A stretch of DNA of 64,000 nucleotides from Soonwooa sp032078105 (GCA_046269235.1 JBJZOS010000005.1:1-64000), one strand, 5' to 3'; positions 41,901 through 52,110 are shown, counted from the first letter of the stretch. Translations and numbers: made by a program. The notes: a model not told the origin generated them from the sequence alone.

Positions 41901-43808
41901 ATGAATAATTATCAAATAAAAAATCTTCCCGAATATTTTAAACAATACAAAAAGTCCATCAAGAATCCGAAAAAATTTTGGGACAAAATCGCTGACGAAA
42001 ATTTCGTTTGGTACCAGCGTTGGAGCAAAGTTGTCGAATTTGATATGGAAGAAGCCAACATTAAATGGTTTAAAAATGCAAAACTCAACATCACCAAAAA
42101 TTGTCTCGATCGTCACCTAGAATCTCGTGGCGAAAAAACGGCCATCATTTGGGAACCTAACGATCCTAAAGAACAAGCCCAACACATCACCTATCGCGAC
42201 CTACACGAACGTGTTTGCAAAATGGCAAATGTTCTTGAAGAAATGGGTGTACAACGTGGCGATCGCGTTTGCATCTATCTTCCAATGATTCCAGAAATGG
42301 CGGTTGCTATGTTGGCTTGTGCTAAAATGGGCGCTGTCCATTCTGTGATTTTTGCAGGATTTTCTGCATCTGCCATTGCGTCACGCGCCAACGACTGCGG
42401 TGCAAAAGTCATTATTTGTTCTGATGGAAGTTATCGTGGTAACAAAGCTTTAGACCTAAAATCAATTGTTGACGAGGCACTAAACTCCTGCGAAACTGTA
42501 GAAAAAGTGATCGTCGTAAAACGTACCAACGGCGCAGTTACAATGAAAGAGGGTCGCGACTTTTGGATGGACGACTATTTAGCAAAAGCCTCTTCAGATT
42601 ACGTTACTAAAATCATGGATGCGGAAGATCCTTTATTTATCCTTTATACATCAGGTTCTACAGGAAAACCAAAAGGTATGCTGCATACTTGTGCGGGTTA
42701 CATGGTTTATTCGGGTTACACTTTTAAAAATGTCTTTGATTATCAAGAGAACGACATCTATTGGTGTACGGCGGACATCGGCTGGATTACTGGACACTCC
42801 TACATTTTGTATGGTCCATTAATTAACGGCGCGACTACGCTTATTTTTGAAGGTGTACCAACTTATCCAGAGCCTGATCGGTTTTGGAAAGTTATTGACA
42901 AACATAAAGTAACACAATTCTATACGGCGCCGACCGCGATTCGTTCTTTAGCAAAAGAAAGTGTAGAATGGGTAGACAAGCATGATTTATCGAGTTTAAA
43001 AGTAATTGGTTCGGTTGGAGAACCTATTAATGATGAAGCTTGGCATTGGTTTAACGATCATGTTGGACAGAAAAAATGTCCCATTGTTGATACTTGGTGG
43101 CAAACAGAAACTGGCGGAATTTTAATTTCACCGCTTCCTTTTGTGACACCGACAAAACCAACTTATGCAACGCTTCCACTTCCTGGCGTACAGCCAGTTT
43201 TAATGGATGATAAACGCAATGAAATTACAGGAAATCAAGTTACAGGCAATCTCTGTATTCGCTTCCCGTGGCCTGGTATTGCAAGAAGCATTTGGGGTGA
43301 TCATCAACGTTACAAGGAAACTTATTTTACGGCTTTCCCAGGAAAATATTTCACAGGCGATGGCGCGTTGCGCGACGAAGTTGGTTATTACAGAATTACA
43401 GGCCGTGTGGACGATGTTATTATCGTGTCGGGACACAATCTTGGGACTGCGCCGATTGAAGATAGCATCAACCAGCATCCCGCGGTTGCAGAATCTGCAA
43501 TTGTTGGTTATCCGCATGACATCAAAGGAAACGCGCTTTATGGTTATGTGATTTTGAAAGAATCTGGAGAAAGTCGCGACCGCGAAAATCTTAAAAAAGA
43601 AATCAACCAGTTAATTTCAGATCAAATTGGACCAATCGCAAAATTGGACAAAATACAATTTGTATCCGCACTTCCAAAAACACGATCTGGCAAAATTATG
43701 CGTCGTATTTTGAGAAAAATAGCAGAAGGCGATTTCAGTAATTTTGGGGATACATCGACTTTGTTAAATCCAGAAATCTTGGAAGAAATTAAAAACGAAA
43801 AAATTTAA
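41901..43808 (+). CDS. acs: acetyl-CoA synthetase
   Basis: Converts acetate, ATP and CoA to acetyl-CoA. Motifs are LYTSGSTGKPKGMLH (ATP), DTWWQTETGGIL (acetate pocket with the size-limiting Trp), and a C-terminal TRSGKIMRRILRK with the Lys whose acetylation controls the enzyme in other bacteria. Length is 635 residues from the ATG at 41901; a TTG six bases earlier is possible but less likely. It is the second gene of a synthetase pair. Confidence 0.95.
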   Translation: MNNYQIKNLPEYFKQYKKSIKNPKKFWDKIADENFVWYQRWSKVVEFDMEEANIKWFKNAKLNITKNCLDRHLESRGEKTAIIWEPNDPKEQAQHITYRDLHERVCKMANVLEEMGVQRGDRVCIYLPMIPEMAVAMLACAKMGAVHSVIFAGFSASAIASRANDCGAKVIICSDGSYRGNKALDLKSIVDEALNSCETVEKVIVVKRTNGAVTMKEGRDFWMDDYLAKASSDYVTKIMDAEDPLFILYTSGSTGKPKGMLHTCAGYMVYSGYTFKNVFDYQENDIYWCTADIGWITGHSYILYGPLINGATTLIFEGVPTYPEPDRFWKVIDKHKVTQFYTAPTAIRSLAKESVEWVDKHDLSSLKVIGSVGEPINDEAWHWFNDHVGQKKCPIVDTWWQTETGGILISPLPFVTPTKPTYATLPLPGVQPVLMDDKRNEITGNQVTGNLCIRFPWPGIARSIWGDHQRYKETYFTAFPGKYFTGDGALRDEVGYYRITGRVDDVIIVSGHNLGTAPIEDSINQHPAVAESAIVGYPHDIKGNALYGYVILKESGESRDRENLKKEINQLISDQIGPIAKLDKIQFVSALPKTRSGKIMRRILRKIAEGDFSNFGDTSTLLNPEILEEIKNEKI

Positions 43809-43877
43809 CAGTCTTTAAGTTTGTAGTTGTTCGGTTTTTGATAATCTAGACATATAACACCAATAAAAATTCATATT

Positions 43878-44243
43878 ATGGCAAGTATTATCACAGGATT
43901 ATTTAATAATTATAGCAACTACAAAACGCTAGAAATCGATTTAGAAAATGCTGGTATCGACGGCTCTCAATACATTGTCTATCTTAACAACAATAGAGAT
44001 GAGCATTTTTGGGCGAGTGTACAAGTTACAGATGACGCTCATGCGAATACGGTTTCAGAAATTTTTAATAAAAATTCTGTTAGTAAAACCTATCTATTTA
44101 ACGATATGACGCTTCAGGAAGCTAGCAATTATGAGAATCTCAAAAAAAGAATTGAAGTTCTTGCTGCAGCAGAAATTCCGAATACGCCAGATATTAACAT
44201 CAAAGAAACTGACAGCGGCATCGATTCGCAAGTCCAATTTTAA
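43878..44243 (+). CDS. hypothetical protein, 121 aa
   Basis: A soluble protein starting MASIITGLFNNYSNYKTLEI with a later DLENAGIDGSQYIVYLNN; the first half loosely resembles the short alpha/beta domains of general stress proteins (YflT type). The last 20 residues are acidic and probably disordered. No signal peptide is present. It is 69 bases downstream of acs and ends in a two-way terminator. I cannot name a function. Confidence 0.75.
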   Translation: MASIITGLFNNYSNYKTLEIDLENAGIDGSQYIVYLNNNRDEHFWASVQVTDDAHANTVSEIFNKNSVSKTYLFNDMTLQEASNYENLKKRIEVLAAAEIPNTPDINIKETDSGIDSQVQF

Positions 44244-44250
44244 AACTAAT

Positions 44251-44289
44251 AAAAAAGTCCAAAGCGAATAACTTTGGACTTTTATTTTT
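44251..44289. terminator. bidirectional terminator between the 121-aa gene and pheT
   Basis: Perfect stem AAGTCCAAAG with CTTTGGACTT, seven-base loop, A run before and T run after. It serves both converging genes. Confidence 0.85.
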
Positions 44290-44304
44290 ATTAAACTAAA
44301 AAAA

Positions 44305-46707
44305 TTAACCTCTTAGTTCTGCATTATATTCCTTTTGGAACGATTTGATCAAGGTATTCATCACCTCGTTAATATCCTTATCTTCTAAAGTTTTCTCTTC
44401 ATTTAACAAAGCAAAGCTCATCGCATAAGATTTTTTTCCTTCTGGAAGATTCTTCCCTTCATAGACATCAAACAGGTTGATTTCTTTAAGGAAAGGCGAT
44501 TTGTTTTTCTTCGCAAGTTGATACAAGTCTGCATAAGTAATGGACTTATCCACCAACATCGCCAGGTCACGTCTAATTTTGTTAAATTTAGGAATATCAA
44601 CAAATTTGAAATTATCGGTACTTCTCAAAGACTGACAATTTTCTAACTCGATTTCTGCATAGAAAGCGTCTTGATCCATGTCAGCATCTTTAAGTAAAGC
44701 TGGCGCAACTTTTCCTAATCTTACTAAAGTTTGGTTACCAGAAAAAATTTCTAAAGCATCTGAAAAACGTGCATCTTCCAAAGCTCTCTCTGTTGTTTCG
44801 ATATTTAATTTGTCAAGAAGAATTTTAACATAAGCCTTCAACATAAAGAAATCTGTAGCGCTCTTTGGTTGCAACCAATTTTCTGAAACATTTCTTCCCG
44901 ATGTTAAAATCGCTAATTGTTTCCGCTCCTCATATTTTTCGAATTTGTGATAGATTTTCCCTAATTCAAAAAACTTAATATCTGGATTCTTACGATTAAT
45001 ATTGTAAGCTGCATTTTGCAAAAGTCCTTCTAACAAAGATTTTCTCATTGTAGAAAGCTCATTACTTAACGGATTGAGAAGTTTAACAGCATTGGTTTGG
45101 TCTTTAACAGAAGTCAAAGAATTGTTCATCACTTCGTTAAAACCTTGACTTTGCAAAGTTCTTGCCCAAGCGTTTTCTAGAGCATCTTGATCATCCAAAT
45201 GCAAGCTAACCGTTGTGAAAGATGTCTTCTTTGGTGCCTCGATTTTGTTATAACCGTAGATGCGCAAGATCTCTTCGATAACATCGATTTCTCTCGTCAC
45301 GTCCGCACGATACGCAGGCACAGACAATTCTAAGCCATTCGCTATTTCGTTGAGAACGGTAATTTCTAAAGATTTTAAAATCTCTTTTATTTTTTCACGG
45401 TGAATTTTAACCCCTAAAATTTGATCAACTTTAGAGTAACGAAGTACCACATAGAAAGGTTCAATCTTCGTTGGATAAGATTCCAAAATCTCGCCAACCA
45501 ATCTACCACCAGCAATTTTCTCTAACATTTCAACAGCTTTTGTCAAAACTGTTTTTGTATTATTAGGATCAACACCTCTCTCAAATCTGAAAGATGAGTC
45601 TGTATTAAGTCCATGCGCTTTAGAAGCTTTTCTCACTGCAACTGGATTGAAGTAAGCACTTTCTAAAAATATTTTTGTCGTCGACTCAGAAACACCACTT
45701 TCTTCACCACCAAAAACGCCAGCAATACACATTGGATTTTGGTTTCCGTCTTTAATCATGATTTCAGTTCCTTTCAACTTTCGTTCTACACCGTCCAAAG
45801 TTTTGAAAACCGTTCCTTCTGGTGAGGTCCCAACAATCACTTTGTGACCAGCAATTTTATCAGCATCAAAAGCGTGCAAAGGCTGACCATAACTGTGCAA
45901 AATATAATTGGTAACATCCACAACATTATTAATTGGTGCAAGACCAATGGCTTTCAAGCGATCTTTAAGCCAAGATGGCGACTCTTCAACTTTAAGTCCT
46001 TCAACAACAGCACCTAGATAACGCGGCGTTAATTCAGAATTTTCAATCTCGATTTGGAAATCGTGAGAGCCTTCTGACGTTAAAGCCACAGTCGACAATT
46101 TTTCTAACTCTGACGGAAAAGTATTGGATGACAAATAAGCGTGTAAATCTCTTGCAACACCATAGTGCGACATTCCATCGGTACGGTTTGGTGTTAAACC
46201 TACTTCATAAACTTCATCATTAATCAACTCAAAATATGTAGCGAATTTCTCTCCAACTTTATATTTCGTGTCGTCCAAAACCATGATGCCGCCGTGATCG
46301 TCTGACAAACCAAGCTCATCTTCTGCACAAATCATCCCTTCCGAAACTTCGCCACGGATTTTTGCTTTTTTAATTTCGAAAAAATCTCCGGTTTTGTCAT
46401 AGATTTTAGTGCCAACAGTCGCAACAGGAACTGTTTGTCCAGCAGCAATATTGGGTGCACCACATACGATGTCAAGGATTTTTCCGTTTCCTACATCTAC
46501 CGTTGTTTTACTTAATTTATCAGCATTAGGATGTTTTTCGCAAGTCAAAACTTTCCCGACAACGATGCCTTCGAGACTTCCTTTAACGCTTTCGTATTTT
46601 TCGATAACTTCTACCTCCAGACCAATATCCGTCAAATAAGTACCGATTTTTTCCGTAGTCAAATTGGTTTTAATATAATCTTTAAGCCAATTATTTGAAA
46701 TTTTCAT
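44305..46707 (-). CDS. pheT: phenylalanine--tRNA ligase beta subunit
   Basis: Beta chain of the alpha2-beta2 enzyme that charges tRNA-Phe. It has the full bacterial layout in 800 residues: a tRNA-binding (EMAP-like) domain near residues 40-150 (VVGKVLTCEKHPNADKL), B3/B4 editing domain (residues 210-380), B5 domain, and a C-terminal ferredoxin-like anticodon domain (FVDIPKFNKIRRDLAMLVDK). pheS is not in this window. It starts at ATG after an A-rich leader. Confidence 0.96.
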   Translation of the reverse strand: MKISNNWLKDYIKTNLTTEKIGTYLTDIGLEVEVIEKYESVKGSLEGIVVGKVLTCEKHPNADKLSKTTVDVGNGKILDIVCGAPNIAAGQTVPVATVGTKIYDKTGDFFEIKKAKIRGEVSEGMICAEDELGLSDDHGGIMVLDDTKYKVGEKFATYFELINDEVYEVGLTPNRTDGMSHYGVARDLHAYLSSNTFPSELEKLSTVALTSEGSHDFQIEIENSELTPRYLGAVVEGLKVEESPSWLKDRLKAIGLAPINNVVDVTNYILHSYGQPLHAFDADKIAGHKVIVGTSPEGTVFKTLDGVERKLKGTEIMIKDGNQNPMCIAGVFGGEESGVSESTTKIFLESAYFNPVAVRKASKAHGLNTDSSFRFERGVDPNNTKTVLTKAVEMLEKIAGGRLVGEILESYPTKIEPFYVVLRYSKVDQILGVKIHREKIKEILKSLEITVLNEIANGLELSVPAYRADVTREIDVIEEILRIYGYNKIEAPKKTSFTTVSLHLDDQDALENAWARTLQSQGFNEVMNNSLTSVKDQTNAVKLLNPLSNELSTMRKSLLEGLLQNAAYNINRKNPDIKFFELGKIYHKFEKYEERKQLAILTSGRNVSENWLQPKSATDFFMLKAYVKILLDKLNIETTERALEDARFSDALEIFSGNQTLVRLGKVAPALLKDADMDQDAFYAEIELENCQSLRSTDNFKFVDIPKFNKIRRDLAMLVDKSITYADLYQLAKKNKSPFLKEINLFDVYEGKNLPEGKKSYAMSFALLNEEKTLEDKDINEVMNTLIKSFQKEYNAELRG

Positions 46708-46789
46708 TATTCTGAATTTGAATTTTTAGAAGGCTGACATTTTAAGATTTAATTAAATAAAAACTTGTCAAAACTTCTTTCGTAAAATC

Positions 46790-46835
46790 TTATTTTAAAC
46801 AAAATTTGAGACCTGAATTTTTCAAATCTCAAATT
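46790..46835 (-). terminator. terminator-like hairpin after dnaN
   Basis: AATTTGAGA and TCTCAAATT around a 15-base loop, with a short T-rich tail on the minus strand. Weak but well placed, 22 bases after the dnaN stop. Confidence 0.5.
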
Positions 46836-46856
46836 GTTATTTTCTTTTTATAAACT

Positions 46857-47987
46857 TTATAATCCGATGACCGGCATTGATAACATCAAGATGTTTTCGT
46901 TGTCTTCAAGTCCATCAATCGGCTCGATGATGCCTGGACGGTTGGGTTGAGACATTTTGAAAGTGATATCGTCCGCACCCAAAACAGATAACATTTCTGT
47001 TAAAAATTTGGAGCTAAATCCGATATTGATATCTTCGCCATTATAATCGCAAGGGATTTGCATATCTGCTTTGTTTGCAAATTCTGTATCCTCCGCATGT
47101 AAGTGAAGAACGTTACCCGAAAGCTTGAATCTCACTTGGTTTGTAGATTTGTTCGACATAATCGACGCTCTACGGATGGAACTTAGCAACAAGTTTCTGT
47201 TAATCGTCAACACATTTGGATTTTCTTTCGGAATAACCGCGTTGTAGTTAGGATACTTCCCGTCAATTAAACGGCAGATCCAAACATTATTACCAAACGT
47301 AAACTTCGCCATATTTTCGTTAAACTCGATAACAACCTCATCTACAGAATTGTTCAGGATGTTTTTGAAAATCGCCAAAGGTTTTTTCGGCATGATAAAT
47401 TCCATCGGCTCTGCATTCGAAAGGTCTGTTCTTTTGTAAACCACCAATCTATGAGAATCCGTTGACACAAAGTTGGTTTCGTTTTCAGCAAATTGGAACA
47501 AAACCCCTGTCATAACTGGACGAAGAGAGTCGTTACTTGTCGCAAACAAAGTATTGCTCAACGCATCTGCCAAGACGCCACCTGGCATAACCACTTTTTG
47601 AGAAGCGTCAAACTCTGGCAATTCTGGATAATCTTCTGCATTGTCAAGTGCAACTGAGAAGTTATCTTTCTCGTCCAAAATTTCTAAAACGCTACCGTTA
47701 CCTTCTGGTGCATCCTTAACGACTAACGTCAATGGTTGTTCGCCATAAGTTTTTAGAAAATCTTGGAAGATTTTGGCAGGAACCGCCATTTTTCCAGCAT
47801 CGTCGGACATCACCTCGATAGAAGTTATCAAAGTTGTTTCTCCGTCGGAAGCTGTAATTCTTAAATTATTTTGATCTAATTCAAAAAGGTAATTTTCCAA
47901 AATTGGTCTGGATTGCGAACCAGAAATCACACCACTAACTGTCTGTAAGGCTTTTTGCAATTCGCCACTGGCAACAATAAATCTCAT
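46857..47987 (-). CDS. dnaN: DNA polymerase III beta sliding clamp
   Basis: The ring-shaped clamp that holds DNA polymerase III on the template. It begins MRFIVASGELQKALQTVSGV and shows three repeated clamp domains in 376 residues; RPILENYLFEL, LATSNDSLRPVMTGVLFQF and the C-terminal ILMLSMPVIGL are typical. No dnaA or oriC elements are near, so this is not an origin region, as is common in Bacteroidetes. Upstream, a TATCTTTG box (48010-48017, minus strand) may be its -7 element. Confidence 0.96.
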   Translation of the reverse strand: MRFIVASGELQKALQTVSGVISGSQSRPILENYLFELDQNNLRITASDGETTLITSIEVMSDDAGKMAVPAKIFQDFLKTYGEQPLTLVVKDAPEGNGSVLEILDEKDNFSVALDNAEDYPELPEFDASQKVVMPGGVLADALSNTLFATSNDSLRPVMTGVLFQFAENETNFVSTDSHRLVVYKRTDLSNAEPMEFIMPKKPLAIFKNILNNSVDEVVIEFNENMAKFTFGNNVWICRLIDGKYPNYNAVIPKENPNVLTINRNLLLSSIRRASIMSNKSTNQVRFKLSGNVLHLHAEDTEFANKADMQIPCDYNGEDINIGFSSKFLTEMLSVLGADDITFKMSQPNRPGIIEPIDGLEDNENILMLSMPVIGL

Positions 47988-48210
47988 AAAAGCTAATTAT
48001 TTCGATTCACAAAGATAAAAAATTATGGCAAATTTGGGGTCTGATTTGTAATTAATTACCAAGAGTGAGTTTAAAATTTTATTGAAACATAAAATCCATA
48101 ACAAATTGCTCATACCAATTTTAGTAACAAATTAAAACAAACGCTACAATTTTAGGATTTATCTATATTTGTGAAGAATTTTAAAATTTAATAAAAAATA
48201 AAATTTTCTC

Positions 48211-48567
48211 ATGAAAAAACCACCGCTACATAAGAGCTTCTATTACACTTTTAAAGGTCTTTTTTGGTTGTTAAAAAACGAGAGAAATTTCCAAATCCAT
48301 TGTCTGGGACTTCTTGTTAATCTTATTCTTATTTTTTATTTCAAATTACAAACGTGGGAAATAATTGCCGTCCTTAGTGTCACTTTTGGCGTTATGGTTG
48401 TGGAAGCGCTTAATACTTGTATCGAAAAAATTTGTGACTTTATAGAACCCAATTTTAACAAACATATCGGCATTATAAAAGATGTTGCTGGCGCAGCTGT
48501 TTTAATCGCATCCATACTCGCAGTCGTTGTTGGCGCCATAATCTATTGGCAATACATCTTCTCCTAA
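48211..48567 (+). CDS. diacylglycerol / undecaprenol kinase family protein
   Basis: A 118-residue membrane kinase with three helices. The family signature EALNTCIEKICDF near residue 66 is followed by KDVAGAAVLIASI. Proteins of this family phosphorylate either diacylglycerol (Gram-negatives) or undecaprenol (Gram-positives); which one is used here is not decided by sequence. If it is undecaprenol kinase it would supply the same lipid carrier that UppP recycles. A -7 box TATATTTG lies at 48164-48171. Confidence 0.9.
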   Translation: MKKPPLHKSFYYTFKGLFWLLKNERNFQIHCLGLLVNLILIFYFKLQTWEIIAVLSVTFGVMVVEALNTCIEKICDFIEPNFNKHIGIIKDVAGAAVLIASILAVVVGAIIYWQYIFS

Positions 48568-48609
48568 AATAGAAAAACCAATCCGAAGACTGGTTTTAAT
48601 TATTAAATT

Positions 48610-49752
48610 TTAATAACCGTGAAGATCGATATCTTCGGTACGGATAAGCTCAACTCGCTTACCCATTTTCTTCTGAATCATCCTAAAATGCTGCAAATCG
48701 TCGTGCGTCAAAATCGTAATTGCTGTTCCTTTTTCGTTAGCACGTCCAGTTCTACCAATTCGATGGACATAATCTAGCGGAGATCGAGGCAGCTCGTAAT
48801 TGATAACGCACGCCAAATCGTCAATATGAATTCCTCTTCCGATAAGATCCGTCGCCACCAAAATTTTAACCTCACCTTCTTTAAAACCTTTAAGATTGCC
48901 ACTACGAGCACCTTGAGATTTTTTACCATGAATAGCCGTTGCAGGGATTTTATTTTTCTTTAGTTTTTCAACCAAATTATCGACATTTCTTGTAGAAGAC
49001 GCAAAAACCAAAGCTTGCTGAATATTTTGTTCTTTAATCAAATATCTTAAAAAAGGGCCTTTTTGCTCAGGCTCTACCAGATAAGCTAACTGCCTAATAT
49101 TGTCGATATTAACCTCTTCTGCTTTTACCTCAACCAAAGTTGGGTTAATTGTTAAGCGTTTTTTTATATCCTCAACTTTTTCGTTGAGCGTCGCAGAAAA
49201 TAACAAAGTTTGTTTAGCAACAGGCATCATTTTGAAAAGTTTATTCATCTCTTCATCAAATCCCAACTGGAACATTTTATCCGCTTCATCCACCACCAAC
49301 TGAGAAATTTTCGAAATACTTAACGCATTATGATCGATCAAATCTAACAATCGTCCCGGCGTGGCAACAAGCACTTCTACGCCAAACATAGCTTTCATCT
49401 GAGGATTTATCGAAACACCACCATGCACAGCCATTGTTTTGATATCACGCTTTAAGGTCGGGGTAAAAGCACTGAAAACCTCTTCTATCTGGACCGCCAA
49501 TTCTCGTGTTGGCACCAAGACCAAAACCTGAATATTTCGGTCTTTTTTGACGTCTTCATTTTGTAATTTTTCCAAAATCGGCATCACAAAACTTGCTGTT
49601 TTACCAGATCCCGTTTGTGCAATCCCCATAAGATCTTTTCCGGACAAAATTACAGGAACAGCTTGCTCCTGAATGGGGAAAGGTTTTAGGAACCCCAACT
49701 TATTGACAGATTTTATGATATTGTGCGATAATCCCAATGACTCAAACGACAT
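48610..49752 (-). CDS. DEAD-box RNA helicase
   Basis: ATP-dependent RNA remodelling enzyme with the full motif set: FPIQEQAVPVIL (Q motif), AQTGSGKTA (motif I), VPTRELA (Ia), VDEADKM (II), FSATL (III) and HRIGRTGRA (VI). At 380 residues from the ATG at 49752 it has the two RecA-like domains and almost no C-terminal tail. The frame is open six codons upstream but MSFESLGLS matches the usual start. It may act in ribosome assembly or mRNA decay; the exact role is unknown. Confidence 0.93.
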   Translation of the reverse strand: MSFESLGLSHNIIKSVNKLGFLKPFPIQEQAVPVILSGKDLMGIAQTGSGKTASFVMPILEKLQNEDVKKDRNIQVLVLVPTRELAVQIEEVFSAFTPTLKRDIKTMAVHGGVSINPQMKAMFGVEVLVATPGRLLDLIDHNALSISKISQLVVDEADKMFQLGFDEEMNKLFKMMPVAKQTLLFSATLNEKVEDIKKRLTINPTLVEVKAEEVNIDNIRQLAYLVEPEQKGPFLRYLIKEQNIQQALVFASSTRNVDNLVEKLKKNKIPATAIHGKKSQGARSGNLKGFKEGEVKILVATDLIGRGIHIDDLACVINYELPRSPLDYVHRIGRTGRANEKGTAITILTHDDLQHFRMIQKKMGKRVELIRTEDIDLHGY

Positions 49753-49843
49753 ATTTTCTAATTTCTGCAAAGGTAGACTAATAATTATTAGGCATCACTT
49801 CGACCATTTTTATTTTTTACAAGCTCAAGCTTTTTTTGATTTT

Positions 49844-49918
49844 GGGCGTTCCCTACGGTCGGGCTTTCCACTACAATCTTTGCTTTCAGCAAAGGATTTC
49901 CGTTGCAATCCCTAACGC
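49844..49918. repeat. intergenic hairpin repeat, family B copy 2
   Basis: Begins GGGCGTTCCCTACGG and ends TTGCAATCCCTAACGC (GGCGTT and AACGC are partly complementary), with the core GTCGGGCTTTCCACTACAAT, CTTTGCTTTCAGCAAAGG hairpin and ATTTCCGTTGC shared with 6859-7003. A GGGGCGTTTTCCCTAG sequence at 49955-49970 inside the hisIE 3' end resembles the element's first bases and may be part of it. Confidence 0.75.
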
Positions 49919-49949
49919 AATTTTCTGCGCCGTAGATTTATTCTGGCCT

Positions 49950-50546
49950 TCAAGGGGCGTTTTCCCTAGATTTCAAAATGTTTTCAACATCGTTAATTTG
50001 AAAACCTTTTGCTTTTAAAAGAATTAAAAAATGATACATCAAATCTGCAGCTTCATTCAAAAACAAATCATCGTTGTTGTCTTTAGCCTCTATCACCAAC
50101 TCTACAGCTTCTTCACCAACTTTTTGCGCAACTTTGTTGATTCCTTTTTTAAACAATTGATTGGTGTACGATTCTTGATGGTCAGCATCGATTCGATCAT
50201 GGATGGCTTGTTCCAATTCATAAATAAAACCATGATTCGACACTTCATCCAAACAAGGCGTAGATCCCATGTGGCAAGTTGACCCTTGTGGTTTTGCCTT
50301 TATTAAAATTGTATAGTTATCACAATCCACCGCCATCGTTTTTACTTCTAAAAAATTGCCCGACACCTCACCTTTTGTCCATAATCTATTTTTGGAACGC
50401 GAAAAAAAAGTCACTTTTCCAAGTTCTTTGGTTTTATTAAAAGCTTCCTCGTCCATATAACCCAACATCAAAACCTGATTATTAAGATAATTTTGAATAA
50501 CCACCGGAACTAAGCCTTCATTAGATTTATTAAAATCAATGATCAT
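49950..50546 (-). CDS. hisIE: phosphoribosyl-AMP cyclohydrolase / phosphoribosyl-ATP diphosphatase
   Basis: Bifunctional enzyme of steps two and three of histidine synthesis. The HisI half carries the zinc site in MAVDCDNYTILIKAKPQG, STCHMGSTPC, and the HisE half reads KVGEEAVELVIEAKDN. Length is 198 residues, complete. The last residues (SRENAP) may come from repeat DNA. It overlaps hisF by four bases. This gene is open, unlike most of the operon upstream. Confidence 0.95.
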   Translation of the reverse strand: MIIDFNKSNEGLVPVVIQNYLNNQVLMLGYMDEEAFNKTKELGKVTFFSRSKNRLWTKGEVSGNFLEVKTMAVDCDNYTILIKAKPQGSTCHMGSTPCLDEVSNHGFIYELEQAIHDRIDADHQESYTNQLFKKGINKVAQKVGEEAVELVIEAKDNNDDLFLNEAADLMYHFLILLKAKGFQINDVENILKSRENAP

Positions 50547-51298
50547 CTTATTGTTATATTTTGTTGTTTCAAATAAGTTTTAAGTTCAGGAATCGAAATT
50601 TCACCAAATTGAAAAATACTGGCAGCCAAGCCGCCACTCGCTTTTGTGTTGTTAAAAACTTCCACGAAATCTTCCATTTTTCCTGCGCCTCCAGAAGCGA
50701 TGACAGGTATATTAACACACTCGGAAACTTGCTTTGTAATATCAATTCTGAAACCCGCTTTTGTACCGTCTCCGTCCATTGATGGTAACAGAATTTCGCC
50801 CGCGCCACGTTTTTCTACTTCCTTTACCCAATCCATGGTTTCCCAATCGGTTTCTATTTTTCCAGCATTTACAAAGACTTTTTGTATCCCATTGACATCG
50901 CGTGTGTCCACCGCAACAACCACACATTGCGATCCAAACTGGGCTGCCAAATCTGCAATCAATGGCGGATTGTTCTCGACAGAAGAGTTCACCGAAACTT
51001 TGTCCGCACCAGCATTAATAACCACCGAAGCATCTTCCACAGAATTAATTCCACCACCAACAGTAAACGAAATATTAATGGTTGCCGCAATTTTTTCCAC
51101 CATCTCGGCAAGGGTTTTTCGTTTTTCTAAAGTTGCCGTAATATCTAAAAACACCAACTCATCAGCACCTTCATCAACATATTTTTTTGCCAATTCGACA
51201 GGATCACCAACATCCAGCAAGCCAACGAAGTTGACACCTTTTATCGTTCTTCCATCTTTGATATCAAGACACGGAATTATTCTTTTCTTTAACATCAT
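50543..51298 (-). CDS. hisF: imidazole glycerol phosphate synthase, cyclase subunit
   Basis: TIM-barrel partner of HisH that closes the imidazole ring. It has KKRIIPCLDIKDGRTIKG with the catalytic Asp, and KVSVNSSVENNP. At 251 residues it is complete. The ATG overlaps the hisA stop by one base (TAATG). A second ATG follows directly. Its glutaminase partner HisH has lost its nucleophile in this strain (see hisB-hisH), so HisF could work only with free ammonia. Confidence 0.95.
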   Translation of the reverse strand: MMLKKRIIPCLDIKDGRTIKGVNFVGLLDVGDPVELAKKYVDEGADELVFLDITATLEKRKTLAEMVEKIAATINISFTVGGGINSVEDASVVINAGADKVSVNSSVENNPPLIADLAAQFGSQCVVVAVDTRDVNGIQKVFVNAGKIETDWETMDWVKEVEKRGAGEILLPSMDGDGTKAGFRIDITKQVSECVNIPVIASGGAGKMEDFVEVFNNTKASGGLAASIFQFGEISIPELKTYLKQQNITIR

Positions 51299-52011
51299 TA
51301 AAACACCTGCTTTAAATGCTTTAAAGAAATTTTTCCTTCATAAATGGCTTTCCCAAGGATTGCGCCTTCACAACCGAATTCTTTCAATTCGATTAAATCA
51401 TCCATTGAAGACACACCGCCTGACGCAATTAATCTGACATCACAGTTTTCTAAAATCTCTGTGTACAAAGCATTCGAAGTGCATTGTAGCATACCGTTTT
51501 TTGCAATGTCCGTACAAATCACATATTCGATTTCTTTTTGATTATAGTTTTTAATAAACGCTACAACGTCGAGGTCCCACGTTTCTAACCAACCTAGCGT
51601 TGCAACTTTTCGATCTTTGGCATCAGCGCCTAAAATAATTTTTTTAGTCCCATATTTTGAAATCCATTCTTCAAATAGAGTCGGATTTTGCACAGCGATA
51701 CTTCCTCCAGTAATTTGATTTGCACCACATTCAAATGCAATTCGCACATCATCATCCGACTTTATACCGCCTCCAAAATCCACTTTGAGATTGGTTTTAG
51801 TAGTAATTTGTTCCAGAATTTTGTAATTGATAATTTGTTTGGACTTCGCAACGTCTAAGTCCACTAAGTGCAAATATTCGATTCCGTAATCCTCAAATTC
51901 TTTCGCAACATCAAGAGGATTTTCGTTGTATATTTTTTTTGTATCGTAATCGCCTTGCGACAGTCTAACACACTTGCCGTCGATGACGTCTATTGCAGGA
52001 ATAATTTTCAT
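51298..52011 (-). CDS. hisA: ProFAR isomerase
   Basis: Isomerises ProFAR in step four of histidine synthesis. The beta-alpha barrel starts MKIIPAIDVIDGKCVRLSQG, with catalytic Asp8 in AIDVIDG, and shows DFGGGIKSDDDVRIAFECGA and VICTDIAKNGML with the second catalytic Asp. Length is 237 residues, complete. It follows the hisB-hisH chimera with a 99-base gap and is coupled to hisF. Confidence 0.95.
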   Translation of the reverse strand: MKIIPAIDVIDGKCVRLSQGDYDTKKIYNENPLDVAKEFEDYGIEYLHLVDLDVAKSKQIINYKILEQITTKTNLKVDFGGGIKSDDDVRIAFECGANQITGGSIAVQNPTLFEEWISKYGTKKIILGADAKDRKVATLGWLETWDLDVVAFIKNYNQKEIEYVICTDIAKNGMLQCTSNALYTEILENCDVRLIASGGVSSMDDLIELKEFGCEGAILGKAIYEGKISLKHLKQVF

Positions 52012-52110
52012 ATTTTAATTTTTGTTTTAGGTTTTCAGAATTTAGATTTTCGATGTTAGAATTAGAATCTACAACTTAATCACACATCGTCAATCCTAAA
52101 CAACAAATCG

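Noticed and set aside
46857..47987. Replication origin near dnaN
   Set aside because: No dnaA gene, DnaA-box cluster or AT-rich unwinding region was recognised nearby.
50646..51437. 263-codon plus-strand ORF across hisF and hisA
   Set aside because: Long, but it is the complement of two overlapping conserved genes and has shadow-like composition.
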